Shown in pieces: positions 54,381 through 64,000 of a DNA stretch of 64,000 nt. The notes under the pieces are model-generated. The model was not told the DNA's origin. It saw nothing but the letters and a program-made list of their open reading frames with translations, and ran no database searches. This DNA comes from Arbacia lixula (taxonomy: Eukaryota; Echinodermata; Echinoidea; Arbacioida; Arbaciidae): positions 9,648,842 to 9,712,841 of the forward strand of contig OZ022583.1 in NCBI GenBank assembly GCA_963669155.1, read 5' to 3'. The translations under genes and the position numbers were made by a program. Each line of letters opens with the position of its first letter. The first letter of the stretch is position 1.

Positions 54381-55934
54381 CAAAATGACACCAATATTTA
54401 GTTTCTGTGTTATTATTATATGGGGAATTTCCCCTTTTAAATCCACACATACAAGTAAACTTTCACATTTTTTATCGTCGGCGCCGCTACGGTTTGTACA
54501 GAATTGGTCGTACCGCCTTTTTAGCCTTTAACACAGACATTAATCCTTTATTATGTAATGCATCTTCCGAAATATGAAAAATGATAAATCTTTGACAGAA
54601 TTAGACTATCAAATATGGTGAATATCTTCAACTGGCGTTTAAAACTAATTATTTGCTGAAGCTGCTACCAATCTGCAAAAATATACCAGCCCATTCATGT
54701 AGGTACCGCCAATAGTAAATCCTTTTTAATGATTTCAGCTTATTGTTCTTTTTCCAAATGTGAACAAATTATAAACATTAGACAAAAAGATTAACAACTA
54801 AACTATGATAGATCCTCTCCAACGGAATTTAATTCATATTTTAAATTATTTGGTAAAGCCGTGACCAATCGGTAAAAGTGTACATACAACCAATAGTAAA
54901 TCACTGCTATTTATTTCAATAAACGGTATTTTGTCATTCGTTTATTGTGAAATCGATCTTTCAAAAATGAAAAAAAAAATGATTAGGCCGATGTGATGTC
55001 ATTATAACAATTCGTTCACACGGATTCACCATTGGGAACCCTGACTTTAGCGTAACCAGAAGTATGTTGCCTCTTTGTTTGACACAAGAGAGCTTGTCGG
55101 CACAAATAATCTCCCTTGAGCTGACCAAACGGACCAAATGCTGACATAATTTCCCCCCTGTACCGATAAATCGTCCATTGTGCCGACAACATATTTTTAA
55201 TCCGCTTGACTAGTCAGTGTCCTCTCCATTTATTTTTTTTTAAAATAGACTTAGCAATCCCAATTCGGCGTTTGATCTCTTTCTCGCACCTTCCGTCAGA
55301 CGTAACAACACTGCCGAGATATGTGAACTCATCTCATTCGCTTACCGCCCTCTATAGAGTATGTTTTGCGGGGTCGTCGCTCGCAAACAGCGATGTTGCT
55401 GATTCTAAACATCGCGATAAAACAAAGTGAGTTTCAGTGGTCCGACATCGTCTAGCGGGCTGGCGTCGGGCAATCCCAAATAGAGTCCCCGCTATGATTA
55501 CAGATGTTTGCTCTATTCACATAGTTTAGAACCAGTTGCTTTGACAGCATTCTCATATGACGCCACACTTCTGTACTCTATTATGTCTATAGGATACGTG
55601 TATATGTGTGTGTGTGTATATGTGCGTGACATCGACACATTTCAGCTCCCCTCCGTTCATATTGAAGAGCCATTGAAAATATGGCATTTCGCACTATTAC
55701 ACACAGTCATGATTACACGCGTATGTTAATGCATGTTTGTGATTACTAAGCACAAGAAAAATAATGTTGAATACATGAACTTCGAGGATGTTTCTGTACT
55801 TGGGATGGTCACGCATGGAATATGAAAACAGTCTTATGATACCGTAATAAAATTAGTCTTGTATCGGAAAGGTTCCTACTCTACCAATTTATGAAACTTT
55901 GGAAACAGGAAATAACAATCAACAAAACGAAAAT
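54381..55934. other. Flank of UGT copy B, no clear gene
   Basis: Diverged direct repeats near 54540-54940 (AATAGTAAATC phrase at about 54711 and 54890), CCGACAA words near 55090-55190, and a tRNA-like SINE candidate at 55440-55595. The stretch nearest 55935 should be the UGT 3' UTR. Confidence 0.55.
55440..55595 (+). mobile_element. tRNA-Glu-like SINE candidate 2, copy 2
   Basis: GTCCGACATCGTCTAGCGGG and a tail with TTGACAGCATTCTCATATGA and TGTACTCTAT match the head and tail of 33270-33385. There is an extra stretch of about 40 bp between them. Confidence 0.5.
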
Positions 55935-57548
55935 CTATTCGTTTTTCTTCTTCTGTTGAGATCGCTTTGTACAACAGTATCGCCTAATAACACATGTAAC
56001 GAGACAAAGAGCTACTCCAGCGATTGACAGAAAGAAAGCAATAATGTCAATCAAATATATCTGCCAGAAAGACAAATCAAGAGTTGGTGGACGTAGGTGG
56101 TCGCCACCGTGTTTGATGACATGGTCAATCCAAAACGCGCCCGTGTCACGTCCCGTCAACGGCCGGTCCCGGAAGATCGCAGAGAGTCGTTTAGCTGTCC
56201 TTGTGTATGTCGGGTTTTCGAGGACGTCGGTGAGTTGTTGGAAGATGTAGTCGGTACTGAGACGATCCTTGTCGATGCTGATGCCGAGGCCTTTGGCGAC
56301 GACTCTTGCGGCGACGTCGTGTTGGTCGAAAGACAACGGCATGACGACCAGTGGAACGCCGTGGTAGACAGCCTCCTGGAAGCCGTTGTTGCCGCCGTGA
56401 TAGACGACCACGCGCGTTTTAGGATGCCCCATGAGGTCATTCAGCGGCAACCAGGGTAGCACCTTGATGTTACCAGGGATGGTCCGGGCAGGACGCTTCA
56501 TGAGGTGCATGACCACCTTCTGGGGAACTCGATCAAAGGCATCCAGGAACATCGACACAATATCTGGTCTTATCTCCGTGATCACAGAGAAGTACGACCC
56601 GAGAGAGAAAACTACAACACCCGCGTCACCGGAGCTCTGCATGAACATCTCAAGATCCTCATTAAGCGGCTGAGCAGGTCTGGAGGTCAAACCGCCTACG
56701 GGGATGACGTTCGGCATGACGGCGAATGGGAACTCCGTCGAAAAATCAAAATTCATTAAATACAGCTCCACCTGATTGTTGATGGTAGTCTTCAGTTCAG
56801 GGTCCAAGTCATACTTGTCGACAAGATCAGTAAACGTGTCAATCAAAGTTTGTTTCCCCAGGGGAACCATAGCGATCAAATAGTAAGCAACATTTTGGAT
56901 ACGTTCAAGGAACGTCATAGAGGATGTTAGTTGTGAAACAGTCGCCGGTTGGTAGGACAACATGAACGGGGAGCCGGCTTCTTGGAATATGAACGCAGAG
57001 GGCGTCATGGGAGCTAACACAACGGTTTTGATATTTGTGCCTCGATGTCTATCCAGGTAAGACTGGACATAGATCGGACACATCCAAATAACATCCGTGA
57101 CAAAAACGTCGTACTTCTCCAGTCGATCTAGCAAAGCTCTGTCTGTCATAACAGATTCACATGCATCACCGTTCAACTCACTTATCATAGTCAGTGTCCT
57201 ATACATCGCCATCAAATTGTTCATTTCGAAAATATCTCCTATCAAATACTGATAGATGGTGTCCATATTTGGCTTCAAGCCTGGACAATGAAACATATCG
57301 AAGTTGAAGAAATCAGTGTATTCTGCTTCTGTAGAGTGCTTGGGGTATTCGTCTGAAATAAGCATGGTGACATTGTGTCCTCTTCGAACCAGACTTTTCC
57401 CAACTTCTACCATTGAGTAGAAATGGCTGCCGAAGCCGAACCCTGCTGAGAGAAGAACATTGGCAGACTCCGCGCCAGGGCTTTGTAGAGCCCACAGTAG
57501 GCTGGTAAACAGCAGACTCCTCAGGCAAAGATGGATACACGGAGACAT
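55935..57548 (-). CDS. UDP-glycosyltransferase, copy B (intronless, 537 aa)
   Basis: Close paralogue of copy A, on the opposite strand, so the two genes converge with 3.6 kb between their stops. Same parts: signal peptide, GSHFYSM with the presumed catalytic His42, FVTDVIWMCP with the Asp, the donor signature WLPLNDLMGHP...YHGGNNGF, a C-terminal membrane helix and a basic tail ending KKKNE, which fits a KKxx ER-retrieval signal. The A and B products differ at scattered positions, more in the N-terminal acceptor half (for example 92-115, 186-236) than in the donor half. Similarity extends a few tens of bp into both UTRs. Substrate not predictable. Confidence 0.95.
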   Translation of the reverse strand: MSPCIHLCLRSLLFTSLLWALQSPGAESANVLLSAGFGFGSHFYSMVEVGKSLVRRGHNVTMLISDEYPKHSTEAEYTDFFNFDMFHCPGLKPNMDTIYQYLIGDIFEMNNLMAMYRTLTMISELNGDACESVMTDRALLDRLEKYDVFVTDVIWMCPIYVQSYLDRHRGTNIKTVVLAPMTPSAFIFQEAGSPFMLSYQPATVSQLTSSMTFLERIQNVAYYLIAMVPLGKQTLIDTFTDLVDKYDLDPELKTTINNQVELYLMNFDFSTEFPFAVMPNVIPVGGLTSRPAQPLNEDLEMFMQSSGDAGVVVFSLGSYFSVITEIRPDIVSMFLDAFDRVPQKVVMHLMKRPARTIPGNIKVLPWLPLNDLMGHPKTRVVVYHGGNNGFQEAVYHGVPLVVMPLSFDQHDVAARVVAKGLGISIDKDRLSTDYIFQQLTDVLENPTYTRTAKRLSAIFRDRPLTGRDTGAFWIDHVIKHGGDHLRPPTLDLSFWQIYLIDIIAFFLSIAGVALCLVTCVIRRYCCTKRSQQKKKNE

Positions 57549-59300
57549 GGCTAGCTGCGAGCTGTGACTGCTCAGAAGTAGCTACGTTTTATGTCATGAT
57601 ACATGTATTATGCCTGTGGTTCTTTCCATTGCTTTCCTTTGGGAGATTGTGCCATGTATTGTCGTTGTGAAAGTATCGCAAATGAAACTGCGGTGTTTAA
57701 TTTTAATTGGTACAAATTACAGAGTTATTCATAATGAGTAGGCTATAATAGATGACCACCTGGTCAGCAAAATAAGACATTAAGCGCGATTCCCATTTAT
57801 ATCCAGCCTCATTACGAAATGTAGGTCTTTTAAACAGGCCGATTTGATGGGGTATCTGACCCCGTTTTCCGCCTTAACCCGGCGTATACTAAAATCATAA
57901 TTTCGCCCATATCTTGACACAGCTGCGCTTACTGCAGATAAGCAGCTCCGTCTGAACTTGTTTTTCATAGAGCAAAATCAATTTCCAGAGTTTCAAGGAT
58001 ATTTCTCTATAATATATTTCCTACATTAACCTTTCTTTAGAAGGGTTTCTATACTATTCCGATCTCTAAAAGATAATGAATTAGCGGAAATGAAACTTCA
58101 GAGTTTAATTTTAATCGGTACAAATTACAGAGTAAAATCATCGGTAATTCAAGCAGAAAACTGTTTACTGAAGCTACCAACACCTGGTAAGCATGGTAAA
58201 GCATGACAAGATTCCAATTATAGAATTTGTTTGACCTCATCACGAAAATGGGTCGTTTAAACAGAGCATCCCATAAAAGGCTAGTTTATAGAGGTGTCTC
58301 ACCCCATTCTCAATTTCTCTGTTTGGGGAATCGACAGAACTCCTAAAACCATAATCTCACCCCGTATGTACATAGGTAATATTACGTAACATCGTAGATA
58401 ATCAGCCCCACCCACCCGATGTTAATTTTCATAGAGCAAAATGAATTTCCAGAGTTTTAAAAGATAATACGTACCAAGTCGAGAATGGGAGGAACGATTT
58501 TTCTTTAGAGGGTGCAGTTTTTTTTGGAACATCCTTCCAAACCAAGACAAGTGAGGAATGTCCAATTCAAGGACACATTCTGTTCTCACTTCTTAGAATA
58601 TCGTGAAGAATGATTGGTCAATATCCGCCTGTTTTATGATTCATGCTAATGACAGACCCCGTCAGAAAAATTATCTACCATTGCACCCTTATAACTTGCT
58701 GTATTTGCAACTACGTTTTTAGTATTGCAGGTATCAAACTGAAATATCTTTTGGATAATAATGGCTGGTGATTGATGTACGATTACGTTTTTGGGGAGAT
58801 TATATAACTGATCAAAATGTAAATCTGATTTAGCTGTAATGGTCTTTATTACAATTCATGTTTCTGTGCTCAATTTTCATATTTTGTGAGCCGTTGACTA
58901 CTTACACTGTGACAACATCCGCCTACATGATGATTTTTTTTTCTTCTGAAGTTGTAACGAAAATCACATAATGCTGTACTTTCAATGATTATAAATTCAT
59001 GTTGATAGTTTGTCATCTACGTGTATTTATATTCGGCAGGTATAATTAACTGTTATTAGGATGTGATTATGAGAACAGTTCTGTGTGTATGTTGTTGTTT
59101 AGCATATCTCATATGATTTACGATGTGAAATGATTTACTATCAAGTATTAGTGTTTTAATTAATTACCAATGTGTTATTGGCTATCGTACATAAGATCAT
59201 TACTTTTGTTCCACTTATGTAAAGACATTGATCCTCTTTCTACGTTTGTGTAACATTAAAGTTTTCAATCAATTGATCTTTGTTGCCCTTTCCGTTTTAT
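57549..59300. other. Upstream region of UGT copy B
   Basis: Holds a diverged direct repeat (57670-57990 and 58080-58455). Otherwise AT-rich with no exon recognised. Confidence 0.6.
57670..58455. repeat. Diverged direct duplication, about 0.4 kb
   Basis: Paired phrases: GTTTAATTTTAATTGGTACA (57696) with a one-base variant (58105); ACAAATTACAGAGT in both; TTTTCATAGAGCAAAATCAA (57961) with a one-base variant (58428); AATTTCCAGAGTTT in both. Confidence 0.75.
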
Positions 59301-61790
59301 AGCCTAATTATAAGAATTGGTATGTGTTAACTTTAATAATGTTATTATACAAGTACTGTATTTTTTGTACACAGGGACCCCAAAGAGAACAATACAACAT
59401 AGTGAAACATTGTGGACATTTGCTCACCGTTCGCGCGTGTGCATGTCCGCGCGTCGATATAACACGTAAATTTATGCTAGATTTTGTGACATTGTGTCAT
59501 AAATCGCTAATTTTTTACATGTTAGCATAAATATCCTCGCTTCGGGCGAGTAGCATCTGAAAGCCAACACTTTTCTACACATGATCAACTAACAATAATT
59601 CGAGGATATCAAGTAGTCGCGTTGCACTTTTTGCTTGAAATCTGTTACGCATTCGTCTTTTGAGGTGGAAGTCTATGGGAAATGCCTCAAAATTCGACGA
59701 ACAAACATACACATCACACACGTGTAGGCCTACAGAAAACAAACGAAGCAAGCAGTCAGTCTGGGGCGAGCGGTTTCTGCCAGAAGAGATTTCCCACTAA
59801 AACTTGATATAAGACATATTCGCATTGGCTGTAAAATGATCGTTGCACTTTTGCTCCAAAAAGTTTTGTCTAATGAGAGATAATAATAGAAAAGAAGGCA
59901 ACGAGAACTGCGGCAAATGACGTAATGCGACGATTCCATTACAGAGCGGGGGTGTCGCGAGCGTTGCGCGCAATCAGGTACGCGCTGCATATAATATGCA
60001 GACGCGCAGGCCGGACTCACTCACCGACGAGAACTGCACATTCGTGTGACATTCATGTTCCTTTACTTCAGCATTGTCCAGAATATTTAGAACAATGCAG
60101 GTGAGATATTTGAAAGTTCACCCATTGTTTAATGCTGTATGGACCGTATTCCCATACATATCGCTAAATAATGAAATAAACGCATATTTTCGGTGTTGTC
60201 TGCACTCTGCAGCGGAAAGAATATCGTGTGATCGGTGCTTGAGACTTGGTCCCACGCGTGCAAATATATGTTGGTTTTAGTAGCAGCTTTATTACGAAAT
60301 GATTAATTTGGTAGCTAGCGTACACTTGTGGGAATAAACATGGTAACTCAATAAAGCGTATCGACCCCGTATAGTCTTGTTACTTGTGTTGGAATTCATG
60401 GTTTCAAACTGACAAGGTTTGACTCCATTTGCATTCATCTGACTCAGAGTTTGAAATGAGGGCTTGATATCTCAGGCTAGGCTCTAGCTAGCTGGATCCG
60501 CCAGTTGAAGGGAAGATTTTAGAGCAATGCTTCGTTTCCCCTGTAACCAACCTCATATCTAAAACGAAGATGTGTTATGAAACACAAGTGCTTTCGGTCA
60601 ATAGCTGAAGAACGTGTGGAGGATGCATACGAAATGACGAGAATGTGTTTGCATTTGGAATAATTTGAACCTGTATCCTACTTGTGCAGCCGTGGGAGGG
60701 ATAATCCGTAAATTAAGCAATCACCCCTATATGCCAAAATAGAGTAGTCCTACCCAGTTCGAGCCGAGACCGGTGATGCGCGCTCGGGCAGCGAGCGCGT
60801 ATTCACCTTTTGTCCAAAACGGGCTCAAAGTTTTCACTATGCTTAGCCCTAATTAATGGGGCTACCCTGTATAAAATCAGACTGAATACATAAATAGATA
60901 GATAGATAAAATTCATATCTAGAATCTGAAAGACACTTTCAAAGGAGTACATAGGAGTAAACAGAAACGAATATGATAATTATAGAAGATAAACTCATCA
61001 GAAAAAGTTTGGATTTTTGTTTTAGCCACCTATTTCGCAGTTATTTCAGACCTGTGTGTATTATACCCCGGTCTATCAGCTTAGTATCCACTTCTGTAAA
61101 GTAACATCAATTTTGCAATAATCGGTTGCTTCAAGAAGGAGTACCTCCCGCCGTTTGTTTGCAGGTGGGTCTCAAACAGAATGTGGCAAATTGACAAGCA
61201 TCTGTGTCAATCATATTGATTATGTTGCTATAGGATGAATCAATGAAAAAAAAAAGAGGGGGGGGGGGGGGGGGGCCTCTTGCGCTCGCCCCCGGCTAGA
61301 TCGATCCACCACAGTCGCTACAATACAATACCAAACCACCTAGTTTTAACGAGTAAGTTGCTTTTCTTGAAATAAATTGAATGTTGAGAGTTGTGAAGTT
61401 AAAGACGCATGGTTATGTTCATGGAATGAACTATTTTGTTTTCACTTTATTTCGACATGTTACACATGTTGTAACGAAAGAAAGTATAGGCCTACATTAT
61501 TGAGTTGCATAGTCTGGGCTTATATAAACCTACACAAACTATGAATACTTGATGTTAATCTTCACACCGCCTAAACTGCCCAAGTTAGCGTTGATGTTCG
61601 AAATTTATTTTAAAAAGCCTTTACAAAACAGAATCAACATCAACAACAAGAAATCAAAAGAACGAACCCTCAACCATTAAACAACAACAAAAGTGCGACC
61701 GTCATATTTTTATGAATCATTCATACAAGTACAGCGCCAGATCTAGGATTGCGTGCATGCCGCAGCAATATAATGTGCAGGCTGCACTCG
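59301..61790. other. Intergenic region with a CpG-richer patch
   Basis: About 59910-60060 is richer in CG (TGACGTAATGCGACG, GTCGCGAGCGTTGCGCGC) and ends near a possible donor CAG/GTGAGAT at 60100. A non-coding first exon is possible but not supported enough to call. There are GATA repeats at about 60896-60908 and a G run at 61257-61276. No coding exon recognised. Confidence 0.4.
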
Positions 61791-61791
61791 C

Positions 61792-61897
61792 GCGCGCACT
61801 ATATGATCATCATCGAAACAATTTCCGGTTTGTGTGTGACTTCCGCAATTTGCTCACTCACTGAAAGAGCTCTGGGAGACCCGGAATCATAGTCAAA
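61792..61897 (+). promoter_or_regulatory. Probable promoter/5' UTR of ArfGAP-like gene
   Basis: CG-rich stretch (CGCGCGCGCAC) followed by two ETS-type sites (TTTCCGGTTT and ACTTCCGCAA) within 100 bp of the ATG at 61898. ETS sites near the start are common in housekeeping genes. Inference from motifs only. Confidence 0.35.
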
Positions 61898-61952
61898 ATG
61901 CGGGGAAAACAACGAAGTCCCGGAGAAATATGCGCAGACTGTGGCATGACAG
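61898..61952 (+). CDS. Probable first coding exon of an ArfGAP protein (GIT-like)
   Basis: ATG, then RGKQRSPGEICADCGMT, ending in phase 1 at donor GTAAAT (61953). A short basic leader followed by CADC is the start of the ArfGAP zinc finger (CxxC-x16-CxxC), and such a short leader before CADC is characteristic of GIT1/GIT2 proteins. These switch off Arf GTPases and scaffold PIX/PAK complexes at adhesions and centrosomes. The second Cys pair would be in the next exon, which is not visible before the window ends. Other ArfGAPs such as SMAP or AGFG are possible. Eighteen codons are little evidence, so the call is tentative. Confidence 0.5.
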
Positions 61953-62584
61953 GTAAATAAAGAACGTAATAGATTGGTAATAGATTCATGTTCTAGCTGG
62001 CCGTTGAAATAAAGCCAAGTAAAATGATGTGCAAGTTTACGCCTTTGTACTGTTCGGGTATTTCCACTTCGGCATGCATTATGTGCACGAAGTTCGGCCG
62101 CCACTCGCCCGTTGCACGGCCGTGCGGTCCCGCTGCTCGGCGCGAATGCAGCGACATGAGACAGCAGCACAGTAATATAGTAAGTAGCAACCGCAGCTTA
62201 CGAACTTACATGTAGCATTTATAAATGTAGACTTTAAGCCAAATAAGCGAAGACACAGGGAAGGAGATGGGAACTGAGCTTTAACTTAAAGGCCAGCTTA
62301 AGGTAGACCTAATTGTAAAGTAGCATGTTAGGCTAGGACGAAGCCAATGCAATGAAGCCATAACACAGTCGGGGAAGACAGAAATAACCATCTCATTCGG
62401 TGCGTTCTTTAATCGAAATTACATTTGAGGACATTCAGAGGAGCCAGATGCAATCTCAGCGGATCCCAAGGTCCTACAGAGACTGATTTTTCGGTCTAAA
62501 AATCACAAGGTTACGAAGGCTTCGAAGCCATTTGTCATGTATGTACCTGGCCAGTGCATCTCTAGTGGCGACCATAAACATGTA
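61953..62584. other. Proposed first intron of the ArfGAP-like gene
   Basis: 62020-62165 is CG-rich, suggesting a CpG-type promoter continues downstream of the exon. Minus-strand frames here show no known domain. Confidence 0.4.
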
Positions 62585-63916
62585 CAGCTTACTCTCGATA
62601 CAACGAGGTAGTCGGGACCAGGGCTTTTTCCTCGTTATAACGAATCCTCGTTGTATCCAAACAGAATAAAAAACAATAAAATACATTGAAACATGTGTGC
62701 GTGTGTGTTCAGTGTGTTTTACTATGTTTTCATATCCATAGCCGTCTTGGAAACATGCGTTATCAAACTGAAAAAAAGAATTGGAAACATGCGTTTTCAC
62801 AATGAAAAGGGGATTAATTTTTGCTCAACACGTCATCCTACCTTGATATATTTTGACGTTTTAATAACTAATTGCATTCAATGAATTATAGACCATTCCC
62901 GATACGATGGGTGTTATTTTGCAGTAAATTAACAGGTCAATTGTTATCGTAATCTTCTGGACAAGAAAACATGCGGTTTCGTTGTTTGGACAAACAAGAG
63001 AACAGGCGGCGCAACGGGTTGAACGGCCGGGATATGAGGGGAAGGTGGAGTTAGATAAGAGCGTCTCGCTCATCTGATAGCTTTTGCACAACAACGTAGA
63101 AACACCGTCATGATCGGCACTTTCTTTGTGGGTCATTCCAAAATTATTACGAGGGGGTTCCATTTAGAAGATTAACGCTGCCCTGCATGCTTATACATGT
63201 ATTTCATTTTATATCGTCATGATTTCCAGTATTCTAATTTCAAGAAGAATATTTTATTATCTCTTCAAATCTTTCATTGTCATATTTTAGTGTGTGAAAT
63301 ATACTTCACCGGTCCGAGATCACATTTGTTTTTGTCAAGAAACCCAATCAATCGCTGCTCATCAGACACACCCCCAATTCAGCACGCATCGTGTCATTGA
63401 TTGCCGCAATGGGATTGGACTTGCAAACCATGTGCCCCGCCATGTGCTTTCAATGTACGTACGCTGTGCGAAGGAGTGATGTATCAGAAACTGTGCACCC
63501 CCAATTCAGCACGCGCCGTATATCATTGATTGCCGTGATGGGATTGGATTTGGAAACCATGTGCTTTCAATGTACGTACGCTGTGCGATTGCGAAGGAGT
63601 GATGTATTAAAAACTGTGCACTTGCTCGCGTTGTGCGGACGTGTATTACGAGATGTGTGTCTGGCTCCTTGCGGTGCCGGTGTTTTCATGTCTTGATTTT
63701 TCCTTCCTCGTTGTAACGGGACGCAATTGTTATGTTTTTCTTTGTCTTGGGGTCAACAGAATAAGCTCGTTATAACGAAATCTCGTTGTAACCGTGCTCG
63801 TTGTAAGCGACGTGTTGCACCATAGGTTTGCAGGTAGAAACTTTTGGGACCGAGAGATTTCTCTCGTTATAACGAAACCTCGTTATATCCGTGCTCGTTG
63901 TATCGAGAGTAAGCTG
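62585..63916. mobile_element. Non-autonomous pogo/Tigger-like element
   Basis: Ends CAGCTTACTCTCGATACAAC and, inverted, the same 20 bases, flanked by TA on both sides. Sub-terminal blocks repeat CTCGTTATAACGAA and CTCGTTGTA, as in pogo/Tigger-type elements of the Tc1/mariner group. 1.33 kb, no transposase. Contains an internal tandem duplication at about 63367-63622. Confidence 0.8.
63367..63622. repeat. 125-bp tandem duplication inside the pogo-like element
   Basis: CACCCCCAATTCAGCACGC starts at about 63370 and 63498. Both units continue with ATTGATTGCCG, ATGGGATTGGA, CAATGTACGTACGCTGTGCG and end AAACTGTGCAC. They differ by small indels. Confidence 0.85.
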
Positions 63917-64000
63917 TAATTATACATTGAAAGAGACCATGTGGTGAACAAATGGAGCCGTGTATACCAAAGCTCCATTTCTAACTAGATTTAGAGGAGA

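Noticed and set aside
61799..62190. Minus-strand 123-codon frame in the CG-rich patch
   Set aside because: Overlaps the proposed ArfGAP first exon and promoter; no known motif, and CG-rich DNA has few stops by chance.

Overview
Kind of organism. This is animal nuclear DNA: AT-rich, with spliced genes, GT..AG introns of several kb, dense microsatellites and many short inverted-repeat transposons. Three intronless Toll-like receptor genes, two intronless UDP-glycosyltransferase genes and a multi-exon CENPJ/CPAP gene point to a marine invertebrate deuterostome. An echinoderm, probably a sea urchin, fits best, because large families of single-exon TLRs are known there. The species is an inference.

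Layout. (1) About 1-18.3 kb: a TLR cluster on the minus strand. Two TLR genes (2549-5140 and 10401-13064) lie in two copies of a 6-8 kb segmental duplication. A third, more divergent TLR follows (15576-18314). The 3' ends of the duplicated TLRs carry tandem copies of their own last 127 bp, and one has a relic TIR tail nearby. (2) 19.9-42.6 kb: 14 exons, continuous in frame (962 codons plus stop), of a plus-strand CENPJ/CPAP gene: acidic mid-region, coiled coil, Pro/Ser linker and complete C-terminal TCP10/G-box domain. The N-terminal half is not visible upstream. Its introns hold TTAA-flanked hairpin elements, a Tc1-type element, SINE-like sequences, an 85-bp satellite, pseudo-exons and a reiterated splice donor. 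(3) 42.6-50.7 kb: 3' UTR and an intergenic zone with more MITEs and a 1.48-kb fold-back element. (4) 50.7-57.5 kb: two closely similar UGT genes pointing towards each other. (5) 57.5-64 kb: mostly non-coding, with the probable first coding exon of an ArfGAP gene (GIT-like) at 61.9 kb and a pogo/Tigger-like element in its first intron.

How the genes relate. The TLRs are predicted innate-immune receptors signalling through TIR domains, CENPJ a centriole assembly factor, and the UGTs ER-membrane conjugating enzymes. They are neighbours, not a pathway. The main theme is structural: tandem duplication of gene ends and exon edges, segmental duplication of TLRs, inverted duplication of UGTs, and heavy insertion of non-autonomous DNA transposons. 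Exon coordinates were derived by hand from splice sites and reading frame; no alignment was run.
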